Below, in pieces: positions 10,397 through 20,823 of a stretch of DNA of 64,000 nt. The stretch lies in the NCBI RefSeq assembly GCF_000202635.1, contig NC_015125.1:3658001-3722000 (forward strand). The letters are read 5' to 3'. Made by a program: the position numbers and the translations under genes. Each line of letters opens with the position of its first letter. Positions within the stretch are counted from its first letter, which is position 1. Origin of the DNA: Microbacterium testaceum StLB037. Its GTDB lineage: Bacteria; Actinomycetota; Actinomycetes; Actinomycetales; Microbacteriaceae. A model generated the notes under the pieces. That model was not told the origin of the DNA. It was given only the letters and a program-made list of their open reading frames with translations, and made no database searches.

Positions 10397-11566
10397 TCAG
10401 CGCGGCTCGGCCGCACGGAACGCCGGAATCCCGGTCAGGTGCGCCCCGAGCACGAGCGTGTGAATCTCGTCGGTGCCCTCGTACGTACGCACCGATTCGA
10501 GGTTCGCGGCATGGCGCATCGGCGAGAACTCCGCGGTGACACCGTTGCCGCCGAGGATCGTCCGTGCCTCCCGGACGACGTCGATCGCCGCCCGCGTGTT
10601 GGCGAGCTTCGCGACCGAGATCTGGTGCGACTGGAGCCGTCCGGCATCCTTCAACCGTCCGAGCCGGAGCGCGACGAGCTGGGCCTTCTCGATCTCGATC
10701 GCCATGTCGACGAGCTTCTGCTGCGTCAGTTGGAAGGCTGCGATCGGCTGCCCGAACTGCCGCCGCTCACCCGCGTAGGCGAGGGCGGTGGCGTAGCTGT
10801 CGCGCGCCGCTCCGATGACGCCCCAACCGATGCCGTAGCGCGCGTTGTTCAAGCACGCGAAGGGAGCGCTCAGTCCGCGCGCGAGCGGGAGAACGGCGTC
10901 GAGGGGCACGCGCACGTCGGTCAGGGTGATGTCGCACTGGATCGAGGCCCGCATCGACATCTTCGGTGCGATCGGGGTGGCGACGAAGCCCGGCGTGCCG
11001 GTGGGGACGAGAAACCCGCGGACGCCCTCGTCGGTGCGCGCCCAGATCACGGCGACATCCGCGATGGATGCCAACCCGATCCATCGCTTCGCTCCGTCGA
11101 GCACCCACGCGTCGCCGTCCTGCCGCGCGCGCGTCGTCATGCTCGCGGGGTCGGATCCCGACCCCGGCTCGGTGAGACCGAAGCAGCCGATGACCTCGCC
11201 CCGCGCCATGCGGGGGAGCCAGGTCTGCTTCTGCTCCTCGCTGCCGTGCAGGTAGATCGCGCTCATCGCGAGCGACCCCTGGACAGACACGAGGGTACGG
11301 AGCCCCGAGTCGCCGGCTTCGAGCTCCATCGCCGCGAGCCCGTACTCGACCGCACTGCGGCCGGCGCACCCGTAACCGGTCAGGTGCATGCCGAAGAGCC
11401 CCAGATCGGCGAGCCCCGGGATGAGCTCTGCCGGGAAGTACGCCCGGTCGTACCAGTCGGCGATGAAAGGACGCACCCGCTCCTCGACGAAGGCCCGCAC
11501 GCGATCGCGCGTGTCGCGCTCGTCCGCGGTGAGCATGTCGTCGAAGTCGAGCAGATCGGGGGTCAT
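10397..11566 (-). CDS. Acyl-CoA dehydrogenase, glutaryl-CoA dehydrogenase-like
   Basis: A 389-residue FAD flavoprotein that oxidises an acyl-CoA thioester. It has the flavin-binding signature CFGLTEPGSGSDPASMTT and the catalytic base in TYEGTDEIHTLVLG (Glu near residue 363), the arrangement found in glutaryl-CoA dehydrogenase and relatives. The start is ATG at 11566, four bases inside the end of the CoA-transferase gene (ATGA overlap); a longer reading frame upstream is a shadow of that gene. The pairing suggests that the transferase makes the CoA ester that this enzyme oxidises. Glutarate is the likely but unproven substrate. Confidence 0.88.
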   Translation of the reverse strand: MTPDLLDFDDMLTADERDTRDRVRAFVEERVRPFIADWYDRAYFPAELIPGLADLGLFGMHLTGYGCAGRSAVEYGLAAMELEAGDSGLRTLVSVQGSLAMSAIYLHGSEEQKQTWLPRMARGEVIGCFGLTEPGSGSDPASMTTRARQDGDAWVLDGAKRWIGLASIADVAVIWARTDEGVRGFLVPTGTPGFVATPIAPKMSMRASIQCDITLTDVRVPLDAVLPLARGLSAPFACLNNARYGIGWGVIGAARDSYATALAYAGERRQFGQPIAAFQLTQQKLVDMAIEIEKAQLVALRLGRLKDAGRLQSHQISVAKLANTRAAIDVVREARTILGGNGVTAEFSPMRHAANLESVRTYEGTDEIHTLVLGAHLTGIPAFRAAEPR

Positions 11567-12759
11567 GGGCGTTCCTCGGGGGTGTCGTCGAGCCACGAGA
11601 GCACCTCGGCGGTGTGCTCGCCGAGGCGTGGGGGAGCGGACGGCGAGCCGGCGTACGGCGGGGTCCAGGTGATCGGCATCCGGACCTGCCGGGACACGCG
11701 TCCGTCCTGTCCGACCGTATCGATCACGGGGTGCAGACCGAGATCCTCGGCCAGCGCGAGCCCCGCGCCGACGGTGTTCACGACCCCCGCGGCGACGCCG
11801 ACGCTGTTCAGCCGCGCCGCCCAGGTCGCGGCGGGCTCCGCGGAGAGCCTGTCCTCGAGCAGCGCGGCGAGCTCCGTCCGGTTGCGGACGCGGTCGGCGT
11901 TCGTGGCGAAGCGCGGGTCGGCGGCCAGTTCGGCCGCCCCGAGCACCGCGGTCATCCGCGCGAACTGCGCGTCGTTGCCGCACGCCACGGCGAGCGGCGC
12001 ATCGGCGCAGCGCAGCGCTTCGTAGGGAGCGATGGAGGGATGCCGATTGCCCAAGCGCACCGGCTCGATCCCGGCGCCGAGGTGCGCCGATACCTGATTC
12101 ACGAGCGCGCTCTGCAGGCTCGACAGGAGGTTGACCTCGACGAGCGACCCCCGTCCGGTCGACTCCCTCCGGCGGAGCGCCGCGAGCACGCCGATCACGG
12201 CATCCTTCCCCGTGAGAACGTCGACGAGGGCGACGCCGACCTTCATGGCATCCCCGTCCTGCGCCCCGGTCACGTGCATGAGCCCGCCGACGGCCTGGGC
12301 GACGAAGTCGTAGCCGGGAAGGTCCGCTCCGCCGGCCGATCCGAAACCGCTGATCGAGACGACGACGAGATGCGGATGCCGCGCGAGGAGCGCCGCGGCA
12401 CCGAATCCGAGCCGCGCGAACTCGCCGGGTCGGAAGTTCTCGATGACGACGTCGCTGCGCGCGATGAGCGTCTCGGCGCGCGCGTGATCGGCCGGATCGC
12501 GCAGGTCGAGGACGAGGGAGCTCTTCCCCCGATTGACGGACTCGAAGTACGTCGTCATCCCGGATGGCGCGTACGGTGGCCCCCACGCCCGCGTGTCGTC
12601 GCCTGTGCCGGGTCGCTCGACCTTGATGACGCGCGCGCCGAGATCGGCGAGGGTCATCGTCGCGAGCGGTCCGGCGAGGACGCGGGAGAAGTCGGCGATG
12701 ACGATCCCGTCGAGGGGCGCGACAGCGGCGTCCTTCCCGTCGTCGTCGAGACCGAGCAT
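11563..12759 (-). CDS. CaiB/BaiF family (class III) CoA-transferase
   Basis: A 398-residue class III CoA-transferase. The N-terminus (GIVIADFSRVLAGPLATMTLADLGARVIKVE) is strongly typical, and the catalytic aspartate lies in PGYDFVAQAVGGLMHVTG. These enzymes move CoA between carboxylic acids through an aspartyl-CoA thioester. It is coupled by ATGA overlap to the acyl-CoA dehydrogenase, as in glutarate and related dicarboxylate degradation sets. Which acids are used is inference. Confidence 0.9.
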   Translation of the reverse strand: MLGLDDDGKDAAVAPLDGIVIADFSRVLAGPLATMTLADLGARVIKVERPGTGDDTRAWGPPYAPSGMTTYFESVNRGKSSLVLDLRDPADHARAETLIARSDVVIENFRPGEFARLGFGAAALLARHPHLVVVSISGFGSAGGADLPGYDFVAQAVGGLMHVTGAQDGDAMKVGVALVDVLTGKDAVIGVLAALRRRESTGRGSLVEVNLLSSLQSALVNQVSAHLGAGIEPVRLGNRHPSIAPYEALRCADAPLAVACGNDAQFARMTAVLGAAELAADPRFATNADRVRNRTELAALLEDRLSAEPAATWAARLNSVGVAAGVVNTVGAGLALAEDLGLHPVIDTVGQDGRVSRQVRMPITWTPPYAGSPSAPPRLGEHTAEVLSWLDDTPEERP

Positions 12760-12769
12760 GGCCGCGAGT

Positions 12770-13483
12770 CTATCCAGCGCTGTCGTCGTCGGTCCGGATG
12801 ATCGGGATGCCGGTCGTCTCGACCGCCACCTTGCGGCGGTACAGCTTGCGTTGCTCCGGCAGGGAGAGGTCGAAGATCACGGCGAGCACGCGGATGACGG
12901 TGGTGACCACGAGCCCCACGACAGCAGCCACGGGGAGCGGAACCCCGAAGGCCGCCGCCGTCGCGACGACCGCGCACCCACCCCCGGCTGCCACCGCGTA
13001 CAGCGAGCCGACGTGCATGATCGCCACCGGAAGCCCCATCAGCACATCGCGCAGGACGCTGCCGCCGACAGCCGCGAGCACGCCGACGAAGACGGCGGGA
13101 ACGGCGGGGAGGCCGAGGGCGAGGGCCTTGCTCGTGCCGAACACACCGAAGAGGCCGATGACGACCGCGTCCAGCATGACGATCGCGCGGTTCAGCCTCT
13201 GGAAGAGCCCGGACAGCAGCATGCCGACCAGCGCGGCGACCGTCGCCGTGATGAGGTACCAGTTGTTCTGGAGGGTGGCGGGGGTGAGCCCGAGGAGGAG
13301 ATCGCGGATCAGTCCGCCACCCATCCCGAGCAGGATGCCGATGATCGCGACGCCGAGGAGGTCGAGCCGTCGTTGTCCCTGGAAACCGGAGGCGAACAGC
13401 GCACCCTGCACACCGCCGAGCGCGACCGCGGTGAGGTCGGCCCAGAGCGGGATGATGAAGACGGGCGGGTTCACGGCATCCAT
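12770..13483 (-). CDS. Trimeric intracellular cation channel-like (UPF0126) membrane protein
   Basis: About 237 residues with six or seven hydrophobic segments and two internally similar halves. Each half carries a GGxLRD-type motif (MGGGLIRDLLLG and VGGSVLRDVLMG), the hallmark of bacterial TRIC/UPF0126 proteins. Relatives conduct K+ and Na+. The start is set at ATG 13483, where the hydrophobic conserved part begins; an earlier in-frame ATG at 13522 would add a basic, unconserved extension overlapping a terminator hairpin. The gene ends 10 bases before the CoA-transferase start on the same strand. Confidence 0.88.
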   Translation of the reverse strand: MDAVNPPVFIIPLWADLTAVALGGVQGALFASGFQGQRRLDLLGVAIIGILLGMGGGLIRDLLLGLTPATLQNNWYLITATVAALVGMLLSGLFQRLNRAIVMLDAVVIGLFGVFGTSKALALGLPAVPAVFVGVLAAVGGSVLRDVLMGLPVAIMHVGSLYAVAAGGGCAVVATAAAFGVPLPVAAVVGLVVTTVIRVLAVIFDLSLPEQRKLYRRKVAVETTGIPIIRTDDDSAG

Positions 13484-13502
13484 TCTCCGGGACGAGCGCA
13501 CA

Positions 13503-13552
13503 CAGAACCGGCTCGCGGCCACCGTGTCGTGCGTGGTCGCGAGCCGGTTCTG
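13503..13552 (-). terminator. Strong hairpin after the WXG100-like gene
   Basis: CAGAACCGGCTCGCG at 13503-13517 is a perfect 15-base inverted match of 13538-13552, and the 20-base loop has a further CCAC/GTGG pairing. It lies between the WXG100-like stop at 13583 and the channel gene. It lacks a clear T-run, so it is called from stem length and position. Confidence 0.75.
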
Positions 13553-13582
13553 ACGCGAGATGCCTCGCGGTGCGGAGAGGGC

Positions 13583-13864
13583 TTAGGAGCCGCCACCCGC
13601 GGAGAAGATGTTCTGGGAGATCGCGTTGAGCTGCGTGCGCAGCTCTTCGAGCTCCTGCTTGGCCTTGTCGAGGGCGGCCTTCGTCTCGGGCCAGGTCGAG
13701 CCACGGAACTGCGCGGCGAGAGGGCCATCCCAGACGTTGGGGTCCGACAGGATCCGTCCCTGTGCGTCGAGCTGCGAGATCTGGTCGGTGAAGCCCCCGT
13801 TCACGATCGACTGGATCTGCTGGATGGCCGACTTGGCCTGCTCGGTAGAAAGAACGCGCGACAT
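13583..13864 (-). CDS. WXG100-family (ESAT-6-like) small secreted protein
   Basis: A 93-residue, mostly helical protein of WXG100 length. Two helices flank a central W-D-G (in NPNVWDGPLAAQFRG), and the C-terminal helix is heptad-like (ALDKAKQELEELRTQL). WXG100 proteins are exported by type VII-like secretion, often as partners of larger effectors. ATG 13864 is chosen because an AGGGG ribosome-binding site sits at proper distance; an ATG one codon upstream is possible. It is divergent from the RHS toxin gene with a 270-base shared upstream region, which suggests a partner or chaperone role for that toxin (inference). No secretion machinery gene is in the window. Confidence 0.75.
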   Translation of the reverse strand: MSRVLSTEQAKSAIQQIQSIVNGGFTDQISQLDAQGRILSDPNVWDGPLAAQFRGSTWPETKAALDKAKQELEELRTQLNAISQNIFSAGGGS

Positions 13865-14133
13865 CATTTCCCCTTTTGTTTCGCGCGGCGCACCCACTGC
13901 ACGCCGTTCATGACGTGACGACGATAAACAACGGCGCAAGACGTGTCCAGGTGTTGACGAGGGACCACGGAGGCGTTTATTGGAGGCGGAACGCCGTTCG
14001 ATCAGGGTTTATGAGGGACGTATGAGAACCTGCCGCAAGACCCTGATCCTCACGGGAATCCGGGGCTAAGCTCTTGCGGTCGTGAGCGGTCGACGCGGTT
14101 TCCGCATGATCGCCGAACCAGTGGGGGGTTTCG
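13865..14133. promoter_or_regulatory. Shared upstream region of WXG100-like gene and RHS toxin
   Basis: On the plus strand TTGACG at 13954-13959 lies 17 bases before TTATTG at 13977-13982, a fair promoter for the RHS gene. On the minus strand TGGACA then TTATCG, 16 bases apart, could serve the WXG100-like gene. Two interleaved inverted repeats follow: GATCAGGGT (14000-14008) with 14040-14048, and CCGCAAGA (14033-14040) with 14072-14079. They share base 14040, so both could form only as a knot or as alternatives. A GGGGGG ribosome-binding site sits just before ATG 14134. Confidence 0.45.
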
Positions 14134-17100
14134 ATGAGCGATGTCGATCTCGAGGTGTACGGGGCACCCGATCTGACGTACGACTTCGGTCTGGCGGACG
14201 CGGTGGCGTCGGCGGCCAACTCAGCGGCGTCGGCGGTGGAGGGCCAGGCAGGGACCCGCGCGTCGTATGTCACCACGGCGGGGCAGGACTTCCGGGGATA
14301 CTTCAGCGAGCTGTTCGCGGCCAACGCGGCGACCGCCGCGGGCGACGCGCGAGAGCTCGCGTCGAGGCTCCGCGATGTGTCGTCGTTCATCGGTCGTCTG
14401 AGCGATGCGGCCCGCGAAGAGAACGCTCGTCGAAAGCGCGCTCGTGAGTGGAAGGCCCGCGTCGAGGCACGCCGGTCGAACTGGCTGGATGCCACGTGGG
14501 ACGACATCTTCGGCGAGGAGCCGCCGCCCCAGGGCGGCGAGATCGAGCCGCCCGTGTTCCAGGCGACCCCGGTGAACGCTTCGGCGCGTCAGACACCGAG
14601 TGCGGGCGGCGGCGGGGGAGGAACGTCCTCCGCACGACCGGAGAACCTCCGCACCTTCGCCACGGGCAACGCGAACCTCGACGCGGCTCTGTCGGCTCAC
14701 CCCGGGCGCGTGTCGTCGGCGGCGAGCGATTTCATGGCCACGTGCGACTTCGGCGGGATCGACGTGAGTCCCGTCGTGACCGGATTCCAAACCTGGCTCG
14801 ACGCGAATGCGAATGACACGGCGTGGGCGAACACGATCGCGCAGGCGTTCGAGGACGCTGGCACGAACGGCGGGATCGGGACGGTGTCGGATGCCGCGTT
14901 GGCGGCGTCTTTGGCGGCGGCGGGGGTGTCCGCGACGCGTCAGGATCTGGTGATCGACCCCCCGACCGCGTGGGGTGGGGCGCCGACCACGGGGTTCGTG
15001 AACGACCCTGTGAACTCCGCGACCGGGAACTTCTTGGAGCCGGAGAACGATCTCCCGTTCCCTGCGGCGACGGGTCTGCTGTCGCTGACGCGGATGTACA
15101 ACTCCCTGAACGACGGGGACGGGGTGTTCGGTCTGGGATGGTCCTCGATCCTCGACACGGCCCTGCTGCTGTCGGATGATGATGCCCGGTTCGTGATGGC
15201 GGACGGGCGACAGATCGTCTTCGGCCGTGACGGGCGCGACTGGGCACGGGCGACGGGGGAGAACTACTGGCTGAACCGTGTCCGTGCTGCCGAGTTTGCC
15301 GCGCGGGGTCTCATCGGGCCGGACGGGTTGCTGGTGACCGACAACACCGGGGCGTGGTGGGCGTTCACCACCGGTGGCGACTGGCTCGGTGCGGGTGCCG
15401 GGGCTGGCAACGTCGTCGCCGTCGTCCGGGATGCCGCGGGCGCGATCGTCGCCCTGGAGCACTCCCGTGACCGCCGCGTCGACGTGGAGTACGCGGACGG
15501 GCTCGTGGCATCCGTCACGGCATCGGATGGTCGCCGGGTGGAGTACCTGTACGACGAGGACCGCCGCCTGACCGCGGTCACGGGTCCGGCGGGGACGCGG
15601 ACGTACCGGTGGAACGAGGACGACCTCATCGACCAGGTGGTCTCGGCTGCCGGGGTCATCGAGTGCACGAACGTGTACGACGTGCAAGGTCGGGTGCGGG
15701 AGCAGGTCACGGAGTTCGGTCGTCACACCCGCTTCACCTACCTCTCCGGCCGCGTCACCGAGGTCGCCGACGCCGACGGGTCGAACGCGAACACGTGGAT
15801 CGCCGACCGCAAGGGCCGCCTCGTCGGGATCATCGACACCGACGGGAACCGCCAGTCCATGGCGTACGACCCGAACGGGAACCTCGTCTCCGTCACCGAC
15901 CGCGAGGGCCGCATCACCGTCCACGCCTACGACACCCGCGGCCGCAGAACCCGCACCGTCACCCCCGACGGCGCCGACATCACCTACGGGTACGACGACC
16001 ACGACCGCGTCACCACCGTCGTCACCGCCGACGGCGGCATCGTCACCTACGACTACCCCAACGACCTCGAACGCAACCCCTCGCGGGTCACCGACCCCGG
16101 CGGCGGCGTCACCGAACTCGACTGGGCCGCCGGGCTGCTCCGCCGGGTCGAAGACCCCGAGGGTGTCGTCGTCCGCTTCGACTACGACGCCCACGGCGAA
16201 TCGGTCGCGACGCGGAACGCGGACGGGGCGGTCGCGAAGCTCGTCCGCGACGCCACGGGCCGGGTCACCCAGGCCATCACCCCGCTGGGCGCGGTCACGC
16301 GGTACGTGTACACCGACGCCGGGGTGTTGGCATCCCGCGAAGATCCCGACGGTGCGATCTGGCGCTACGAACACGGCCCCGGCGGGCAGATCACCGCGAT
16401 CATCGACCCCCTCGGCGCTCGCACCGAACTCGAGTATGGCCCCCACGGCCACCTCACCCGCACCACCGACCCCCTCGGCCGCAGCATTGACCGCTCGTTT
16501 GACACCTTCGGCAACGTCACCGGGGTGACGCTGCCGGACGGTGCCGCGTGGGGTTTCACCCACGACGCCCTCTCCCGTCTGCGGGAGATCACCGACCCGG
16601 CCGGTGGGGTGTGGACGCGCGAGTACGACGCCGTCGGTGACCTGGTCCGCACGACCGACCCCACCGGGGTGTCTGCGGAGGCGACGCTGTCGCGCACCGA
16701 TGCGACCCGCACGGTTCAGACGGCGTTCGAGCAGACCTCGGTGAGCTACGACAGCTACGGCCGGCCGGAGAAGATCCAGGATGCCGCCGGCGACGCCTCG
16801 TTGATCACTTACGATGCCTGCGGGCGTGCCGTCGAGGTCCTCGACGCGGACGGCGGCCTCACCCGCATCGACCGCAACCTCGCCGGCCGTGTCACCGCGA
16901 TCACCACACCCGCGGGACGCACGACCCGCTACGAGTACGACCACTGCGGCCGCCCCGTCGCCGCCATCGACGGCAACGACGCCCGCACCACCCTCGAATA
17001 CGACGCCGATTCCCGCGTGACTGCCCGGGTCCTCCCCACGGGGGAGCGGGTGGAGATCGAGTACGACGAGGTCGGACGTGTCGTCCGCGAGCGCGTCCCG

Positions 17101-19518
17101 GGCTCGGGCGTCTCGCGTTTCGGTTACGACAAGGTGGGGCGCCTGACGTTCTCGCACGACACCCGGTTCGGCATCCGTCGCTTCTCCTACGACCCCGCTG
17201 GCCAACTCGTCGCCGCCACGAACGGGATCGGCGGTGTGACCCGGTACGCGTATGACGAGCGGGGCCGGGTGGTGTCGATCGCCGATCCCGCCGGCGGGGT
17301 CACCACCCGCACGTACACGCATCTCGACAAGGTCGCCTCGCAGACCGACCCGCTGGGCCGGGTGACCACCGCGGACTACGACGCGGCGGGTCGTCAGATC
17401 CGCCAGACCAGCCCCGACGGGACCGTGACGGAGTGGTCGTACGACGACGCGGGCCTCGAATCCGGGCTGAGCGTGAACGGGCGGGTCGTGACGGAGATCC
17501 GTCGCGACGCGCGTGCCCGCACGGCGACGATCGTCGATCACACCACGGCCGAGCCGACCACGCACACCCTCCGGTTCACGCGCCTGGACCGTCTGGCCGA
17601 GAGCACGAGCGACGGTCGCTCGACCCGCTGGGAGTACGACGCCGACGGTGCTCGCACCCGCCTCGTCACCCCCGACGGAGTGACGGTCGATTACACGCGG
17701 GATGCCGCCGGCCACCTCACCCGCATCGACCACTCCCGCCTCGGCGCGGTGCACTACACGCGCGACGCGTTCGGGCGGATCCTCGAAGCCCGCGCCGGCG
17801 ACGGCCTCCAGACCTGGGAATACCAGGACGGGTTCCCCGTCGCGCACACCCGCACCGACGCCGACGGCGCCACCCTCACCCGCATCACCCGCGATAACGA
17901 GGGCCGCATCACCGGCATCGACGGACCCGACGGCACCACCCGATACACCCACGACGACGCCGGACAACTCCGCTCGGCGGTCGGCGACGGGCACGCGAGC
18001 GCGTGGGAGTACGACACCGCCGGACGCCTCATCCACGAAACCCGTGACGATGTCGAGCGGGCGTTCGCGTACGACACCGCCGGGCAACTCCTCACCCTCA
18101 CCGCACCCGACGGAGACACGACCTACGCCTACGACGGGCAGGGCCGCCGCACCCGCGAGACCACCCCCGCCGGGTCGACGCAGTACACGTGGGATGACCG
18201 CGGGTGGATCCGCGCGATCACCACACACACCCCCGACGGAGAACGTCGCACCGAGCTGCGCGTGAACGCGCTCGGAGAACTCGCCGAGGTCGACGGGACC
18301 CCGCTGACCTGGGATGCCGGCTCCTACGCCGCCACCCCGCTCACCGTCGGGGACACGGACGTGTTCCACGCCCCCGGCGCGATCACCGGCATCGGCGACA
18401 CCTGGACCACCGGCGGATGGCGCTCCACCCGCACGACAGGAACCGACGACCCCTGGCAGGCGTTGACCGCCGCCCAAGCCCTCGGTGGGGGAGCCGTCGG
18501 CATCAGCCCCGCCGGCGGCCTCGAGGTCGCGGGGCTCGAGTGGATGGGCGCCCGCGCCTACGACCCCACCACCCGCGGATTCCTCAGCACCGACCCGATC
18601 ACCGCCCCCGCCGGCGCCGCCTGGTCAGCGAACCCCTACTCCTTCGCCGGCAACGACCCCCTCCACGCCACCGACCCCCTCGGCCTCCAACCCGTCACCG
18701 ACGAACAACTCACCGCCTACGCCAACGCCCACCAAGGCGCCCTCGCCACAGCCGGCAACGCCATCGGCGAATGGTGGAACGAGAACTGGGAATACGTCGC
18801 CGGCGGCGCCATGGTCATCGCCGGCGGCGTCATGATCGCCACCGGCGTCGGCGGCCCCATCGGTGCCGCCCTCATCGGCGCCGGGGCCGACACCATCATC
18901 CAGAAAGCCACCACCGGCGAAGTCAACTGGGGACAAGTCGCCCTCACCGGAGCGTTCGGGCTCATCCCTGGAGCCGGAGCCGCCGGCGGCCTCCTCGCCC
19001 GCACCGGCGCCAACGCCGCACAAGGCGCGGTGGAGAACACCGCGCAGTACCTCATCAGCGGCCAACCCATCACCCCCGGCGGCCTCCTCTCCAACGCCGC
19101 CACCGGCGCCACCATGTCGGCCGTCACCGCCGGAGCGCTCAGCCGCGTCCCCGCGGGCAGCGCCATCAATCGGCTGGATGAGGAGGTGCCGCAGTTCGTC
19201 GATCTCGCAAGCCCCGCGCGTCGTGAGCACATCTTGGATGGCGATCTGACGGGCGGTGGCCACCGCTGGCCTGGAGCAGAAGGCAAGACGCCTTTCCCGC
19301 AGGGCTGGTCGGATGACAAGATCATGCACGAAATATCCGATGTCGCCACGGACCCCAGTCTCACCTGGCGTCAACAGACCGGTGCACCCGGGGCCGATTT
19401 CACAAAGAACGGAAGACCTGTGCGCTATGCGGTGGAGGGGGAGCGTGACGGCGTTCCCCTGAGAGTCATTATCGAGCCCTCTGGGGATGGAATCATTTCA
19501 GGGTTCCCACTCCGATGA
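14134..19518 (+). CDS. RHS-repeat polymorphic toxin with C-terminal EndoU nuclease tip
   Basis: 1794 residues. Residues 1-130 are a helical, Ala-rich segment with no signal peptide, probably a type VII-like export domain. A Pro/Gly linker follows, then a DUF6531-like start of the RHS shell near residue 290 ([10 protein letters not shown]). Dozens of YD/RHS repeats run to about 1470, and the RHS core-end signature [17 protein letters not shown] lies near 1472. A hydrophobic Gly-rich pre-toxin segment covers about 1550-1600. The last about 100 residues match bacterial EndoU RNases: [26 protein letters not shown], and a C-terminal IISGFPLR. The tip is less GC-rich than the core from about base 19165, as expected for tip exchange. 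EndoU tips cleave RNA in competitor cells. The stop overlaps the MafI gene (ATGA), its likely immunity partner. Export through type VII secretion is inferred only from the divergent WXG100-like gene. Confidence 0.92.
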   Translation: MSDVDLEVYGAPDLTYDFGLADAVASAANSAASAVEGQAGTRASYVTTAGQDFRGYFSELFAANAATAAGDARELASRLRDVSSFIGRLSDAAREENARRKRAREWKARVEARRSNWLDATWDDIFGEEPPPQGGEIEPPVFQATPVNASARQTPSAGGGGGGTSSARPENLRTFATGNANLDAALSAHPGRVSSAASDFMATCDFGGIDVSPVVTGFQTWLDANANDTAWANTIAQAFEDAGTNGGIGTVSDAALAASLAAAGVSATRQDLVIDPPTAWGGAPTTGFVNDPVNSATGNFLEPENDLPFPAATGLLSLTRMYNSLNDGDGVFGLGWSSILDTALLLSDDDARFVMADGRQIVFGRDGRDWARATGENYWLNRVRAAEFAARGLIGPDGLLVTDNTGAWWAFTTGGDWLGAGAGAGNVVAVVRDAAGAIVALEHSRDRRVDVEYADGLVASVTASDGRRVEYLYDEDRRLTAVTGPAGTRTYRWNEDDLIDQVVSAAGVIECTNVYDVQGRVREQVTEFGRHTRFTYLSGRVTEVADADGSNANTWIADRKGRLVGIIDTDGNRQSMAYDPNGNLVSVTDREGRITVHAYDTRGRRTRTVTPDGADITYGYDDHDRVTTVVTADGGIVTYDYPNDLERNPSRVTDPGGGVTELDWAAGLLRRVEDPEGVVVRFDYDAHGESVATRNADGAVAKLVRDATGRVTQAITPLGAVTRYVYTDAGVLASREDPDGAIWRYEHGPGGQITAIIDPLGARTELEYGPHGHLTRTTDPLGRSIDRSFDTFGNVTGVTLPDGAAWGFTHDALSRLREITDPAGGVWTREYDAVGDLVRTTDPTGVSAEATLSRTDATRTVQTAFEQTSVSYDSYGRPEKIQDAAGDASLITYDACGRAVEVLDADGGLTRIDRNLAGRVTAITTPAGRTTRYEYDHCGRPVAAIDGNDARTTLEYDADSRVTARVLPTGERVEIEYDEVGRVVRERVPGSGVSRFGYDKVGRLTFSHDTRFGIRRFSYDPAGQLVAATNGIGGVTRYAYDERGRVVSIADPAGGVTTRTYTHLDKVASQTDPLGRVTTADYDAAGRQIRQTSPDGTVTEWSYDDAGLESGLSVNGRVVTEIRRDARARTATIVDHTTAEPTTHTLRFTRLDRLAESTSDGRSTRWEYDADGARTRLVTPDGVTVDYTRDAAGHLTRIDHSRLGAVHYTRDAFGRILEARAGDGLQTWEYQDGFPVAHTRTDADGATLTRITRDNEGRITGIDGPDGTTRYTHDDAGQLRSAVGDGHASAWEYDTAGRLIHETRDDVERAFAYDTAGQLLTLTAPDGDTTYAYDGQGRRTRETTPAGSTQYTWDDRGWIRAITTHTPDGERRTELRVNALGELAEVDGTPLTWDAGSYAATPLTVGDTDVFHAPGAITGIGDTWTTGGWRSTRTTGTDDPWQALTAAQALGGGAVGISPAGGLEVAGLEWMGARAYDPTTRGFLSTDPITAPAGAAWSANPYSFAGNDPLHATDPLGLQPVTDEQLTAYANAHQGALATAGNAIGEWWNENWEYVAGGAMVIAGGVMIATGVGGPIGAALIGAGADTIIQKATTGEVNWGQVALTGAFGLIPGAGAAGGLLARTGANAAQGAVENTAQYLISGQPITPGGLLSNAATGATMSAVTAGALSRVPAGSAINRLDEEVPQFVDLASPARREHILDGDLTGGGHRWPGAEGKTPFPQGWSDDKIMHEISDVATDPSLTWRQQTGAPGADFTKNGRPVRYAVEGERDGVPLRVIIEPSGDGIISGFPLR

Positions 19519-19790
19519 CGAATGAAACTGCGCTTTGGGCGAGCAACGAGATTCAGAAGATCGCCGCATCTCTGGTGGACGTGCTTGGCCAGACGGTGAT
19601 CGACGACGTTCTGGAGCTTGTCTCGTACTCCGAGCCTGGCATCGCTCTGGATCTGCTCTGCGACAGGATTTCCGAATCCGAAGTCAGTCTTTCACCCGAC
19701 CTTCGCGCACGAATAGTTGCCACGGGCAGCGCGATGGGGCTCGATTCGACGGTCAGTTTCCTCGTGGACCCGGACGAAACCCGGCCGTGA
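19515..19790 (+). CDS. MafI-family immunity protein (predicted EndoU antitoxin)
   Basis: A 91-residue all-helical acidic protein whose ATG lies in the stop codon of the RHS-EndoU gene. The core [13 protein letters not shown] and the [13 protein letters not shown] end are shared with the C-terminal domain of the protein at 22489-23349, with 36 identical positions in a 77-column hand alignment. Size, pattern and position fit MafI immunity proteins, which in Neisseria protect against EndoU-tipped MafB toxins. Direct neutralisation of this EndoU tip is inference, but the coupling makes it the best candidate. Base composition is lower in GC than in core genes. Confidence 0.8.
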   Translation: MTNETALWASNEIQKIAASLVDVLGQTVIDDVLELVSYSEPGIALDLLCDRISESEVSLSPDLRARIVATGSAMGLDSTVSFLVDPDETRP

Positions 19791-19913
19791 TCTCTCGCCG
19801 CGTAAAGAGCTGGACGCGCTAACGCGAGTCCGCAGCAAAGAAATGTTCGGGTGACTTCAAGACGCGGGAGGCGCTTTGCCGAATCCGCGCGGATCATGCA
19901 AAGCGAGAGACGC

Positions 19914-20708
19914 ATGCAGACACTGTTTCACGACCACTTCTACCCTGCGACGAAGAGGATCGGCTTCCTGCGCAGTTCTCCGGAGTTGATCGTCAGGGCC
20001 TACGGCGATTGGTATGCGCAACTGGGCAACTCGTTCGACGTCACCTCCTATAACGCCCCGCTTCGCCAGGTCATGCCGCACCTCGAACCGCTCGTGAGCA
20101 ACCACACTCGAACCATCGTGGCAACGACGCGCAGCACCGAATGGTCCGCGATCCTCGACAACTTCGCGCCCGGAGGCGACCCGGTGAGCGCGATCGCGGT
20201 GTTGTCGAAGGCAATGCAGACAGACGGATTGCTCGTCGGCTACTCGCCCGATAAGAGGGAGAAGCCGGGCATCAGCCTGGGGCGACTCGGTGCGCGTGTC
20301 TTCACGTATACCGAGTACGACCCAGACAACGAGCGCCCGATCGCGCCACCGACGCGAAGCATCTATCTGGCACGCCAATCGGGATCTCAGTGGCTTTTCG
20401 AAGCCAAGGGCGAGCCGCTCAGCTTCGAGGACCTCGACGCCTACGGGCAGCGCCGGGTGAAAGACCGGTTCACGCCCGAGATGCTCGAGCAGTACTGTCG
20501 CGAGCTCGGCATCGATCCTTTCGACGAGGATTTCTACCCCGGACCCTGCTATCTGGTGGAGAAGTACGTGGATGCCAGCGCGCTCGGCACCATCACCACG
20601 TTCGACGAACAGCAGCGGAAGTGGCAGATCGTTCCGGGGGCACTGATCTGGCCCTCGCGCGTCTTCCCCCGGCGTGGTGATCGGCCGATGGATGGAGGGG
20701 ACGGGTGA
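19914..20708 (+). CDS. Uncharacterised protein of toxin-immunity island
   Basis: A 264-residue soluble protein with no signal peptide or membrane segment; I do not recognise its family. It has a conserved-looking N-terminus (MQTLFHDHFYPATKRIGF), several Tyr/Phe/Trp-rich strands (RSIYLARQSGSQWLFEAKG) and an acidic C-terminal half (GIDPFDEDFYPGP). ATG 19914 is preferred because a GAGAG sequence lies just upstream; in-frame ATGs at 19851 and 19896 are alternatives. It lies among immunity genes in a lower-GC island, so an immunity role, perhaps for a toxin no longer encoded here, is the working guess. The 120 bases before it hold no other recognisable gene. Confidence 0.6.
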   Translation: MQTLFHDHFYPATKRIGFLRSSPELIVRAYGDWYAQLGNSFDVTSYNAPLRQVMPHLEPLVSNHTRTIVATTRSTEWSAILDNFAPGGDPVSAIAVLSKAMQTDGLLVGYSPDKREKPGISLGRLGARVFTYTEYDPDNERPIAPPTRSIYLARQSGSQWLFEAKGEPLSFEDLDAYGQRRVKDRFTPEMLEQYCRELGIDPFDEDFYPGPCYLVEKYVDASALGTITTFDEQQRKWQIVPGALIWPSRVFPRRGDRPMDGGDG

Positions 20709-20823
20709 GAGGGGAACGACACCGGGACGAAGAGGGATCGTGATGCACCGATGGCGTCGTACATGCGGTTGACGAAGCTGTGCCTGCCGAAACAGTCGCG
20801 CATCATGAGAGATGAGGCCACAC

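Noticed and set aside
10397..12586. A 729-codon frame joining the acyl-CoA dehydrogenase with an Arg-rich N-terminal extension
   Set aside because: The extension is the CoA-transferase gene read in the wrong frame; the dehydrogenase starts at ATG 11566 and the transferase is intact in its own frame.
14221..18477. A 1418-codon open frame on the minus strand under the RHS gene
   Set aside because: It is a mirror of the GC-rich repeated codons of the RHS gene, has no plausible start or domain and is low-complexity Gly/Arg/Val.
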